A stretch of 30,093 nt of DNA from IMG/VR virus record IMGVR_UViG_3300046517_002307, positions 1 through 30,093 of that record; one strand, 5' to 3'. This document shows, piece by piece, positions 24,501 to 30,093 of the stretch. The notes beneath the pieces were generated by a model. It searched no databases. It saw nothing but the letters and a program-made list of their open reading frames with translations, and had not been told where the DNA came from. Position numbers and translations under genes: made by a program. Position 1 is the first letter of the stretch, and each line of letters opens with the position of its first letter. This stretch comes from a virus.

Positions 24501-24657
24501 CGACGATGTGCTCGAGCACACCCGCAAGCGTGCCGTGGTCCGTGATCGCCAGGGCTGGCTGTCCCAGCTCCGCAGCGCGCTCGGCGTACTGGTCAGGGAA
24601 GCCGCAACCGTCAAGCAGGCTGTAGTGGCCGTGGCGGTGCAGGTGGACGAAGGTCAT
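21511..24657 (-). CDS. dnaE-like: DnaE-type DNA polymerase III alpha subunit (phage replicase)
   Basis: This 1048-residue replicative polymerase of family C starts with a PHP domain (VHLHRHGHYSLLDG, AITDHGTLAG, ATDAHYPYQDWADTHDV). Its His/Asp metal-ligand pattern looks intact, so it may retain proofreading nuclease activity. The polymerase core has GAGRGSAAG, LPDIDIDF (D410, D412) and KIDVL (D565), matching the E. coli D401/D403/D555 triad in spacing. YQEQVMQV and FNKSHSAGYALQAYHDMWLK follow, then a helix-hairpin-helix region and an OB-like C-terminus (VMVGGEIVNVKEIV). It is about 110 residues shorter than E. coli DnaE, the loss being at the C-terminus that binds tau. The ATG at 24657 is one base after the preceding stop. 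Confidence 0.95.
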   Translation of the reverse strand: MTFVHLHRHGHYSLLDGCGFPDQYAERAAELGQPALAITDHGTLAGVLEHIVACEAVGIKPIVGMEAYFSPDAKVHNDTNKEYWHLVLLAANAEGYRSLLRLSTESYRELNFYYKPRVDWEMLKRLGDGLIASTSCLSGYAPWCFMKGDAEGAERHMRELTRIFPDRWYVELQPHDIPEQRQVNVAMVNAASHLGVPVVAATDAHYPYQDWADTHDVLVMMNTGQTLDTREKAKEVGQEYMAFTGDTFYLMSTDEVMSTFKANHKDLPKALVEEAVKNTAEVAGWVESFDIDRSPKVPKATTSLMEAESLVRTWCEEGLVRIGREADDEYRDRMEFEIGVLRDKGVLDYFVIIGDLVRWAKDQGIRVGAGRGSAAGCLVSYLIRITGIDPIGHGLLFERFLNPTRAELPDIDIDFQHNRRDEVKLYLRARWGADYVAEIGAYQTFGMRSALQYPARVLLVPYERVMRVTKTMEDGTGDMKLSDIRNISPDLDVFAWEFPDTWKHAVRLEGMVKSHGKHAAGVVITDTPIADVMPTMRGHDGSTVTQWSERAEFPIITTYGFLKIDVLSTDSLTIQDTCTQLVKKLRGRVVDFEDVKQFPVNADPHDVEEDVITAFGQKRNLGIFQFESSGISGMLKDIQPTFLGDIIACNALYRPGALEGGMAFDYGDRKNGRQPIVYWHESLEPFLRETYGVMAYQEQVMQVCSALGGFSLAEADIVRKAMTKWQSTKIKTNKGRGEMNAMAKKFVAGCKEKGIPEAQAKDIWEKVLQFSIYGFNKSHSAGYALQAYHDMWLKLRYPLEFYASLLTWEDGKVPAVIREATANGIQVKPPDVNASESTFALDRNSIRFGFEAIKHVGDSSANEIMRARQDGPFTSFDDFMSRITIAKCNARVQTALVECGAFDSLGLRHDWDDARRHEAELRLLGYSLTRKRPVDTHKAMIAKRIVDDSTLARYDEGTEVMVGGEIVNVKEIVTKKGDKMAFVDLVFVNSSYNCTFFPRVFDRYWHFLSEGNAILALGSWDPERGVVQVENAVAVEVLAAEIAKKNGG

Positions 24658-24658
24658 A

Positions 24659-25114
24659 CTAACATCCTATTAGGTCTTGCACCCTCCAGACCGTGTCCGA
24701 CTTCGGGAGCAACGAACAGACGAGCACGCGGAACTCTACGAACGCCAGGTGACAGGCAGTCGTGCGATGAGAGCCGTCAAGCAACAGCGTCATCGCGCTC
24801 ATCGACTTGATGGCGGGCAGCACGAGGAGGATGGGCTCCTTCGACAGCGAGTACGCCTGCGCAAAGCGCAGGATCTTGGTGCGCCATTCCTTGCCCACGT
24901 ACTCGAGATTCGCCGACACCTCGCTCACGCGCAAGGAGAAGGAGGTGGGGTCCCCCGTCACGCCGCTCGCCGTCCACGGCAGGAAGAGCTCGCCCAAGGC
25001 CTGGCGGTCCGTGATCACCGCCGTCTCCACCTTCCAGCGCTCCCGGTGCGCGAGCCGCCAGTTGATCTGCGGCATGGCTCCCTTGAACAGGGCCTCGTAC
25101 TCCTCCAGCCTCAT
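24659..25114 (-). CDS. ParB/sulfiredoxin-like protein with DGxHR motif (151 aa)
   Basis: This 151-residue protein ends with LLLDGSHRTTACHLAF, in which D113-G-S-H116-R117 is the hallmark of the ParB N-terminal/sulfiredoxin fold that binds or hydrolyses nucleotides. A preceding hydrophobic strand (ILLVLPAIKSM) fits the same fold. There is no ParB helix-turn-helix or partition partner, so plasmid-type partitioning is unlikely. It sits between the thymidylate synthase homologue, with which it overlaps as ATGA, and the replicase. A nucleotide- or DNA-modification role is therefore as likely as nuclease activity. Confidence 0.65.
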   Translation of the reverse strand: MRLEEYEALFKGAMPQINWRLAHRERWKVETAVITDRQALGELFLPWTASGVTGDPTSFSLRVSEVSANLEYVGKEWRTKILRFAQAYSLSKEPILLVLPAIKSMSAMTLLLDGSHRTTACHLAFVEFRVLVCSLLPKSDTVWRVQDLIGC

Positions 25115-26022
25115 GCAGGGGCGGACAAGGCGGCATGGATGGCTTCTGCTCCCTGGAGCAACTCGAGCATCACTGGGTCCACCGGCTGGTCAGCCCTCCA
25201 TAGACCTATGTCCTTGGAGTCCATGACCTCCTGGAAGCACTGGTGATACCGCGTCTTGGCCTGCTCCAACGTGTACGTGATGGCGGGCATCTCGACGTGC
25301 ATCGTCCGGTATTGGGGGCTGCCCACAGAATCGTCGTACCACTTCCGCGCTTCCGTCACCCCGTCTAGCTCGCGATCGTAGACGTGCAGCGACAGGCAGT
25401 GCCAGAAGATCTGGCCCAGGCGCACGCCCAACGAATTGGCGATGAGCTCCTGCATCACGGCGAAGAGGTAGAAGTCGTAGGGGAAGACACCGTACGCGGA
25501 CTGCGACCGCATGATCACGCTCATGTCAAGCGAGTCGTGCTTGCTCTGGCGAGAGGCCAGCCTCAGGCCGAAGCCCAGCGTGCAGGGCACATCATTGCCG
25601 GAAGCGCTGTAGAGGTGCCCGTCCTTCTGCCAGTCGTAGATGGGCACCCACGCTCGTCGAGTGTCGGGGTCTTTCCTGAGCAGGTTGATAGCCCAGCTCA
25701 GCGGCCTGTCCCAGCGCTGCCCGTAGTTCGCCCCGTGGAAGGTGGACCCGTCGTCGCTCACTCGCCTTCCGTTCTCGTTCCACCAGCAGATGCCATCAAC
25801 ATCGTTGCGCAGCGCGAGGTTCCACGCGACGGAGGCCGCCGGGTACCCGAGCCTGACGTCGCGGACGGGGTTGAGCACCCGGCGTGCTCTCGGGTTCATC
25901 ACCCTTGCCAAGTAGCCGGCGACGTCACGGGTGCCCATGCCGCGCGGAGCGGTGAACTGCCCCTGGACGCACTCGTCGAGCATGTCCTTGAACAGAGCGT
26001 CAGCAGACATGAACGTCTTCAA
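25111..26022 (-). CDS. Thymidylate synthase / dCMP hydroxymethylase family enzyme
   Basis: This 303-residue homologue of ThyA and T4 gp42 shows WWNENG (the substrate-site Glu strand), YGQRWD, the catalytic Cys147 in DVPCTLGF, MRSQSAYGVFPYDF (matching the E. coli RS-D-----PFN segment) and LHVYDREL (the H-Y pair). At the position equivalent to E. coli Asn177, which selects dUMP, the sequence has Asp183. The same Asn-to-Asp change is found in dCMP hydroxymethylases and favours dCMP. The residue matching Asp169 is Ser175. A 5-residue insertion lies between Cys147 and the RS pair. The start is TTG at 26022 with AGGAGG 4 nt upstream; ATG at 26010 is an alternative. The function is a C5 modification of dCMP or dUMP for modified or ordinary DNA. 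Confidence 0.8.
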   Translation of the reverse strand: MKTFMSADALFKDMLDECVQGQFTAPRGMGTRDVAGYLARVMNPRARRVLNPVRDVRLGYPAASVAWNLALRNDVDGICWWNENGRRVSDDGSTFHGANYGQRWDRPLSWAINLLRKDPDTRRAWVPIYDWQKDGHLYSASGNDVPCTLGFGLRLASRQSKHDSLDMSVIMRSQSAYGVFPYDFYLFAVMQELIANSLGVRLGQIFWHCLSLHVYDRELDGVTEARKWYDDSVGSPQYRTMHVEMPAITYTLEQAKTRYHQCFQEVMDSKDIGLWRADQPVDPVMLELLQGAEAIHAALSAPA

Positions 26023-26533
26023 GCGACCTCCTCACGTCTCGGTGGACCCTGTCAGCGTCGTCCTGGTCGATGGTCTTCCAGTCCAGCCGCGACAGGGAGC
26101 AGTAGTCGGCGTAGCCGGAGGCGATCTCCTGCCACCGCTCCGGCGTCACGTCATCGACGCCCCTGTTCCTGAGCCAGTGGTGGAGCACGCCACGTGCTGC
26201 TATCTTCTTGGGCAGCACGAGGTAGCATAGGTGCGGCATCGAAGCTAGCTGCGCGTCGAGGGACCAGACGGCTTCCGTATCGAACTGCCGGTCGAAGGCC
26301 ATTCCGTACACCCACTCGCTGGGGAACGCCCGGTCGAAGATGACGTGGACGCTCGGGGCAAGGAGGGCGACCAATCCCCAAGCGCCGCGGTCCTCGGCCT
26401 GGCTCTCAGCGACGGTGATCCCCGTCAGGGGCGTGCCCGCCGGCTTGTAGATAGGGATGCTGAAGACAGACGAAACGCTCTTGGCCAGAGTCGTCTTCCC
26501 GCACCCGTCCGGTCCCTCGAACACGATGATCAT
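26000..26533 (-). CDS. Deoxynucleoside monophosphate kinase (thymidylate kinase-like)
   Basis: This 177-residue P-loop kinase has the P-loop GPDGCGKTT at residues 7-15 (K13) and IFDRAFPSEWVYG, matching the DR----S---Y motif that binds the nucleotide base in thymidylate kinases and related dNMP kinases. It would phosphorylate dTMP or a modified dNMP to the diphosphate. It overlaps the thymidylate synthase/hydroxymethylase gene by 23 nt, so the two are probably a coupled pair supplying nucleotide for phage DNA. The ATG at 26533 is immediately adjacent to the upstream stop. Confidence 0.8.
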   Translation of the reverse strand: MIIVFEGPDGCGKTTLAKSVSSVFSIPIYKPAGTPLTGITVAESQAEDRGAWGLVALLAPSVHVIFDRAFPSEWVYGMAFDRQFDTEAVWSLDAQLASMPHLCYLVLPKKIAARGVLHHWLRNRGVDDVTPERWQEIASGYADYCSLSRLDWKTIDQDDADRVHRDVRRSLEDVHVC

Positions 26534-26890
26534 CTAGATGAGACCGCACCTCCGAGCGGTCGTCGGCCACGGGTCGAACCCGCGCCCCGAGTCGTGTGCA
26601 CGGACGGCCACGAGGATCTGCACTTGCGAGGGCCAATGGTCGGCTGTTCCCCACCTTCGCAGGAACTCTGGGCCGTACGCGGACATGAACTGCCAGTCCA
26701 TCTGCAGGCCGCCGTAGTAGGGAGCGCCGCGATCGTTCCAGGCGCCCTCGAAACGGTGGATGCAGAGGAAGGCTGGCGTGAGCGCGCGGACTCTTGCCCG
26801 CGAGTCATGCCAGTGTGTACGTGCTTGGGCAGTCGTTGCTGCGATCGACGCGAAGATCGCGACGATGGCGATGGCGAGCTGCTTGCGCAT
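26534..26890 (-). CDS. Secreted transglycosylase-like protein
   Basis: This 118-residue protein has a clear signal peptide (residues 1-23, cleavage after AQA). The mature domain contains FLCIHRFEGAWND with candidate catalytic Glu48, YYGGLQMDWQFM, YGPEFLRRWGTADHW and a closing DPWPTTARRCGLI. Cys43 and Cys115 may form a disulfide. The pattern matches small resuscitation-promoting-factor/transglycosylase-like wall proteins of actinobacteria, so it may act on host peptidoglycan or be a host-derived cargo gene. It has AGGAGGT 4 nt before ATG 26890 and follows a roughly 200-nt structured leader. Activity is inferred. Confidence 0.75.
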   Translation of the reverse strand: MRKQLAIAIVAIFASIAATTAQARTHWHDSRARVRALTPAFLCIHRFEGAWNDRGAPYYGGLQMDWQFMSAYGPEFLRRWGTADHWPSQVQILVAVRAHDSGRGFDPWPTTARRCGLI

Positions 26891-27019
26891 GCCACCTCCT
26901 GGTAGAGGACAGGACAGACGAGGCTACCCACCGACCTCGCCCCCGCGGATCCTTCCCTCGGACCCCGGCCTAGGAACCCGGCGTCCTCGGGCCTCGCTAT
27001 CACCGCAGCCCCACGATCT

Positions 27020-27097
27020 GGTGGAGGCCAGCGGCGGTTGTCCCCGAGGAGGGTTGGTCCGCAGGTCCCGCCGCTGCCGTCAGTCATGGCCTCCACC
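27020..27097 (-). ncRNA. Strongly base-paired leader or small RNA
   Basis: Starting within two bases of the 13-mer box, the minus strand reads GGTGGAGGCCA at 27087-27097 and its perfect complement TGGCCTCCACC at 27020-27030, an 11-bp stem closing 78 nt. Nested directly inside is an 8-bp stem, AGCGGCGG (27068-27075) with CCGCCGCT (27030-27037), sharing one base with the outer stem and leaving an 11-nt bulge on one side. An ATG with a GGTGGAGG ribosome site is buried in the outer stem. The element could be a 5' leader controlling the transglycosylase gene 130 nt downstream, or a free RNA. The region 26891-27019 shows no other convincing gene. Confidence 0.5.
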
Positions 27098-27108
27098 TTA
27101 TCATTATA
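27096..27108 (-). promoter_or_regulatory. Conserved 13-mer TATAATGATAAGG ahead of the nucleotide/replication module
   Basis: This is an exact third copy of the 13-mer. TATAAT would place the transcription start at about 27095-27097, exactly where the 78-nt base-paired element begins. It lies 31 nt after the methyltransferase stop, so it probably opens the unit transglycosylase-kinase-thymidylate synthase-DnaE-RecA. No -35 match is visible. Confidence 0.6.
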
Positions 27109-27139
27109 TCTCCTCAGCACCCGCGCTGGTCGCACAGGG

Positions 27140-28054
27140 CTAACGATGCCCGACGATGTAGAGCGCGTTGCCAGGGACGAGCGCGTTGTACGTCAGCTTC
27201 GGCAGCTCGTACGCATCGACGAGAGCCGGGGGAAAGCCCTGCCCGCGGGCCAGCTCGTCGTCAGCGAGCAGCCTGATCTTCTTGGCCACCTGCGGGCGCG
27301 CTCGGTAGTTGAAGCGCTGCCAGCAGGACATGCCCTCGGCCACGCAGGCGTCGAGCACCTGCTTCTCCGTGAACTCGAACGGGTGGCAGTGCGGGTGCAT
27401 GGTCACGCCAACGTCAGGCACAGGTGTGGCTAGGTAGAAGACGCCCCACGGCTTCATGACGCGGGCGACCTCCCCGAAGAACGCCTTGACCTGCTTGAAC
27501 GACTGGCAGAAGTGCTCCATGGCCTCGAGGCAGAGGACGACGTCACAGCTGTCATCGACGAGCGGCAGGCCCTTGCCGCAGTCATGTGCGATGCCGAAGA
27601 AGCCCCTGCGGCCCTTCGACTCGAGGATGCGCTCAGCGAAGACGGGGTTCCTGTCGATGCCGACGTAGTGCGTGTCGAGGCCCATCCCCGCGATCGCAAC
27701 GCCCATGTAGTGCTGGGACCCGCAGCCCGCCTCCAGCACGACGAGCGGCTCCTTCTTCTGGAGCTCGTACGCGATGCGAGTGTTGCGTACGTGGTCAGCC
27801 CACGAGAGCCGGCTGAAGAGGTTCAGCCCCTGGGACCAGCGACCGGGGTGAGAGAAGTCGACGTCCTCGTGCGTGTCAGCGTCGCCCTCATAGCCCTCCC
27901 CCAGGAGGTACAAGTTGCGGCCCCTTTGATCCTGGAGCTCTAGTCGCCCGCTCTCGAATATGACGACGGGCGATCCCTCGAACGAGCTCCGGGAGGAAGT
28001 CGTCGAGCCGTCGTTCTGCTCGCCACTCGAGGACGTTCTCTGCGCGTGTGACAT
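27140..28054 (-). CDS. SAM-dependent methyltransferase (type 11-like)
   Basis: The SAM-binding core is clear: VVLEAGCGSQHYMG (motif I), THYVGIDRNP (motif II), CDVVLCLEAMEHF (motif IV) and VMKPWGVFYLATPVP (motif V), then a C-terminal extension ending PGNALYIVGHR. It is similar to small-molecule or sugar methyltransferases of the UbiE/type 11 group. ATG at 28054 has AAGGAG 5 nt upstream but lies 167 nt inside the epimerase gene, and the first ~28 residues are Ser-rich. A TTG at 27913 is an alternative start. Its place beside an SDR and a glycosyltransferase suggests O-methylation of a sugar. Acceptor unknown. Confidence 0.75.
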   Translation of the reverse strand: MSHAQRTSSSGEQNDGSTTSSRSSFEGSPVVIFESGRLELQDQRGRNLYLLGEGYEGDADTHEDVDFSHPGRWSQGLNLFSRLSWADHVRNTRIAYELQKKEPLVVLEAGCGSQHYMGVAIAGMGLDTHYVGIDRNPVFAERILESKGRRGFFGIAHDCGKGLPLVDDSCDVVLCLEAMEHFCQSFKQVKAFFGEVARVMKPWGVFYLATPVPDVGVTMHPHCHPFEFTEKQVLDACVAEGMSCWQRFNYRARPQVAKKIRLLADDELARGQGFPPALVDAYELPKLTYNALVPGNALYIVGHR

Positions 28055-28982
28055 CCGGTCTCCTTCTCATAGCGTCGTCGTAGCCCTGCCCGTACATCAC
28101 GTCCCTGCCGACGGTCTTGATGATGCAGTTCGAGAGGATGAGCTTCTCGTCGTGGAGGATCTTCCAGATCTTGCCAGCGAGCTCGTTCATCGAGACCTCC
28201 TCGTCGCTGCCGAGGTTGATCGTGTAGTCGTTGTCCCACTTCGGCCGCTGGAAGATCTTCATCGTGGACGCTCTCACGAGCGGCACGACAAAGTCGTCGA
28301 CGTGCGTGAAGCACCTCGTCTGCGTGCCCGGGCTCGTGACCCTGATGCAGTTGTTGTCGAGCGCATCGGCGACCATCTTCGTGAGCACGCGGCCCTGCCC
28401 TGGTGCGTCTATGTCATCGCCGACGAAGTTGAAGAAGCGGAAGATCGTGTGCCTGATGCCGTGCTTCTCGGAGTACGCGCGCAGGTACTGCTCGCCCACT
28501 GCCTTGGAGAGAGCGTAGCACCAGCGCTTGTGCTGGCCGAAGACCATGTGGCTCAGCGACTCGTGGAACGGCACCTCCTCGTTGAGGCCGTAGACCTCGC
28601 TCGTGCTCGAGTAGACGATGCGCGGCCTGTGCCCGCTCCAGAAGACGATGCGCTCGAGGATGTTCTTGAGCCCCATGAGGTTGAGGTCCATGACGTCGAT
28701 GGGCCGTTCCAGGTAGACGGCCGGGTCCGCGATACCCGCGAAGTGGTAGATCGAGTCCACGGCGAGCAGGTCCGACCTGAGCGGCTGGTGCACGTTGTAG
28801 TCGAAGAAGCGGAAGTGAGGGCTGTCGACAAGGTCAGCGATGCGATCGCTCAGGCCAACGTCGCAACCGAAGACCCGCGTGCAGGGGCCGCCCTCGTCGT
28901 TGTTCTCCAGGAGAGCCCTGGCGAGGTGGCTGCCCACGAACCCGCTGACGCCGGTGATCGTGACGACGTTGTCGTACTTCAT
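27888..28982 (-). CDS. Extended SDR: UDP-sugar epimerase / UDP-glucuronate decarboxylase-like
   Basis: This 364-residue protein has the extended short-chain dehydrogenase layout. The NAD-binding GVSGFVG is at residues 11-17, followed by HFAGIADPAVYLERP (close to the motif in UDP-glucuronate decarboxylases), VYSSTSEVYG and the catalytic pair Y156-ALS-K160. The mid-domain has RFFNFVGDDIDAPGQG and RCFTHVDDFV, both typical of NDP-sugar enzymes. It would make an NDP-sugar (for example UDP-xylose or an epimer) for the neighbouring glycosyltransferase. The ATG at 28982 shares one base with the preceding TGA. The open frame extends 22 residues further upstream, rejected because it overlaps the 50-aa gene. 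The last ~30 residues overlap the methyltransferase frame and may be non-essential. Confidence 0.85.
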   Translation of the reverse strand: MKYDNVVTITGVSGFVGSHLARALLENNDEGGPCTRVFGCDVGLSDRIADLVDSPHFRFFDYNVHQPLRSDLLAVDSIYHFAGIADPAVYLERPIDVMDLNLMGLKNILERIVFWSGHRPRIVYSSTSEVYGLNEEVPFHESLSHMVFGQHKRWCYALSKAVGEQYLRAYSEKHGIRHTIFRFFNFVGDDIDAPGQGRVLTKMVADALDNNCIRVTSPGTQTRCFTHVDDFVVPLVRASTMKIFQRPKWDNDYTINLGSDEEVSMNELAGKIWKILHDEKLILSNCIIKTVGRDVMYGQGYDDAMRRRPDVTRAENVLEWRAERRLDDFLPELVRGIARRHIRERATRAPGSKGPQLVPPGGGL

Positions 28983-29134
28983 CAGACCTGCGACGTGACG
29001 ATGTAGTCTCTGTCCCGTAGCGCTTCGATCATCGCTTCGGTCGTCCACGAGAAGATCTCCTGGCGAACGAGCTGCTTGACGTACTTCCGGCTGATGTCAG
29101 CCTTGCGACGCTTCTTGTGCTTGCACTTACACAC
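28982..29134 (-). CDS. Small basic protein with N-terminal CKCKHKK (50 aa)
   Basis: This 50-residue ORF begins MCKCKHKKRRKADISRKYVK and ends DRDYIVTSQV. The GTG at 29134 is 5 nt after GGGGGTGA, overlaps the glycosyltransferase end by 8 nt, and the stop shares one base with the next ATG (TGATG). No family was recognised. The Cys/His/Lys cluster could bind metal or nucleic acid. Confidence 0.6.
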   Translation of the reverse strand: MCKCKHKKRRKADISRKYVKQLVRQEIFSWTTEAMIEALRDRDYIVTSQV

Positions 29135-30093
29135 GTGTCATCACCCCCATGATCGTCTGCAGGACCTTGTCGATGTTCATCTCTACGGAGCGGTTGTCGA
29201 AGAGCCACTCCTGCTGTGCCTTCAGCGTCTTCAGCTTCCGTTCCGTCTCCATCTCCAGGAGCACGTCGAGCTGCTCCGCGATCGTGTTGGCGTTGACGAC
29301 GGGCTCCACGATCCCGTTGAAGACCTCCGCCATGCCCTCGTCGTTGCCCTCGTAGAACGTCGTGGTCACCAGGTTCTGAGCGGTGATGGCCTCGCAGAAG
29401 CCGAGCGAGTAGATGTGCGTCTGCGGGTAGAGGATGGGCACGATGTCCGCGTGCCAGAGCAGGTCGATGTACTCCGCTCGGCCCGAGGTCCCGACCCTGG
29501 TCACCGAGTCGCAGAGGCCGAGGACGTCCTGCGGATCCATCGCCTCGTTCGGGTTCGCGACCCAGACCTCGAAGCTCCCATCCTCGATGAGCCGCACTGC
29601 CTCGAAGAACTCCTCGTACCTCGTGCGCTGGTTGTCGCTGAGACGGGAGATGAAGAAGATCACCTGCTTCTCGTTTGCCACGACGGGCGCGTCGAGGCTA
29701 CGTTCCACCTCCTGCGGCGAGTAGATCGCGTTCCAGACCGGGAGCCTGCCCTGGTCGTCGAGGTTCGCCAGCTCCTCGTTGACCATGTTGGAGACAGTGT
29801 CGCTCGCCGCCTTGATCCACTCCTCCTTCATGCCCTCCAGCGGGAAGGCCATGACGTCCGCGGCCAGGGCGCCGTCGATCTGCCTCAGCATGTACCGCAC
29901 GTGCTCGTGGACTCGCGTGTGCTCGTAGATGTCGACGTGCTCGACCATCGCGATGATCGGGAACTTCTTCCCCGTGTACTGCTGGACCACCCGCATGGGC
30001 CGCACGAGCTCCGGGACCTCCAGGAGCATGACATCGGGCACGTACGTGGAGAGCAGATCCATGACCTCCCGCATCGGGAAGTAGTAGCGGCCC
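29127..30093 (-). CDS. GT-B fold glycosyltransferase, 5' end outside window
   Basis: The frame is open to the window edge, so the start lies beyond 30093; at least 321 residues are visible. The N-terminal half shows Rossmann-like strands (DVMLLEVPELVRPMRVV, then PIIAMVEHVDIYEH). A linker (VWNAIYSPQEVE) leads to the nucleotide-sugar-binding half with VIFFISRLSDNQRT, FEVWVANP, EYIDLLWHADIVPILYPQ and YSLGFCEAITAQN, which matches the E-containing donor motif of GT4-like enzymes. It probably transfers a sugar made by the adjacent SDR. Acceptor unknown. Confidence 0.75.
   Translation of the reverse strand, partial: GRYYFPMREVMDLLSTYVPDVMLLEVPELVRPMRVVQQYTGKKFPIIAMVEHVDIYEHTRVHEHVRYMLRQIDGALAADVMAFPLEGMKEEWIKAASDTVSNMVNEELANLDDQGRLPVWNAIYSPQEVERSLDAPVVANEKQVIFFISRLSDNQRTRYEEFFEAVRLIEDGSFEVWVANPNEAMDPQDVLGLCDSVTRVGTSGRAEYIDLLWHADIVPILYPQTHIYSLGFCEAITAQNLVTTTFYEGNDEGMAEVFNGIVEPVVNANTIAEQLDVLLEMETERKLKTLKAQQEWLFDNRSVEMNIDKVLQTIMGVMTRV

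Noticed and set aside
26530-27086. Leader ORF from the ATG at 27086 through the transglycosylase gene
   Set aside because: The product is Ser/Arg/Pro-rich, overlaps the signal-peptide-bearing gene in another frame, and its start is buried in the 11-bp stem. A short translated leader peptide is not excluded.
27020-27097. tRNA gene
   Set aside because: The 78-nt length and paired ends recall an acceptor stem, but there is no GTTCRA-type T-loop, D-arm or anticodon arm, and the end stem is 11 bp rather than 7.

Overview
The window is a 30 kb piece of a GC-rich (roughly 64% by eye) tailed-phage genome (Caudoviricetes). Every supported gene lies on the minus strand, so transcription runs from the right end to the left end. 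Genes are packed with ATGA/GTGA stop-start overlaps, and GTG and TTG starts are common. A large terminase, a portal and a small-terminase candidate establish the phage identity. The host is inferred to be a high-GC actinobacterium. The secreted transglycosylase-like protein at 26534-26890 resembles, from memory, a domain frequent in Thermoleophilia (Solirubrobacterales/Gaiellales), so that class is the best host guess. It is unproven. No integrase, repressor, tRNA, CRISPR array or insertion sequence was seen.

Layout in transcription order (right to left). (1) 30093-27140, sugar module: a GT-B glycosyltransferase cut by the window edge, a 50-aa basic protein, an extended SDR resembling UDP-glucuronate decarboxylase/epimerase, and a class I methyltransferase. 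(2) 27108-20482, nucleotide and replication module: a promoter-like box and a strongly base-paired leader, then the secreted transglycosylase-like protein, a dNMP-kinase-like enzyme, a thymidylate synthase/dCMP hydroxymethylase homologue, a ParB/Srx-like DGxHR protein, a complete DnaE-type replicase and a RecA-like recombinase. (3) 20460-14959, nuclease module: two small proteins, a FEN-type 5'-3' exonuclease, a PD-(D/E)XK-like nuclease, a methyltransferase, a Cas4-like Fe-S exonuclease, several small unknowns and a RuvC-like resolvase. (4) 14946-8173, packaging and structural module: small terminase, large terminase, portal, a small Cys/His protein, a probable virion protein, a LamG-fold protein and an Ala/Ser/Thr-rich protein. 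(5) 8155-2577: one 1853-aa polypeptide. (6) 2581-1: two overlapping small ORFs and a GT2-TPR-GT4 glycosyltransferase cut by the left edge.

The standout gene is the 1853-aa protein. It combines an HExxH metallopeptidase-like site, two separate ADP-ribosyltransferase domains each with an intact R-STS-ExE signature, and between them a PI3/4-kinase/HipA-like fold with K, D-N and D motifs. It sits just after the portal-linked structural genes, which suggests a virion-packaged, injected multi-effector, by analogy with T4 Alt. Location in the virion is inference.

Five exact TATAAT hexamers were found on the coding strand. Each lies at a gene junction just upstream of a start, and three belong to an identical 13-mer, TATAATGATAAGG. 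They divide the window into the modules above and suggest a shared promoter or operator system, in places with leaderless or very short-leader mRNAs.
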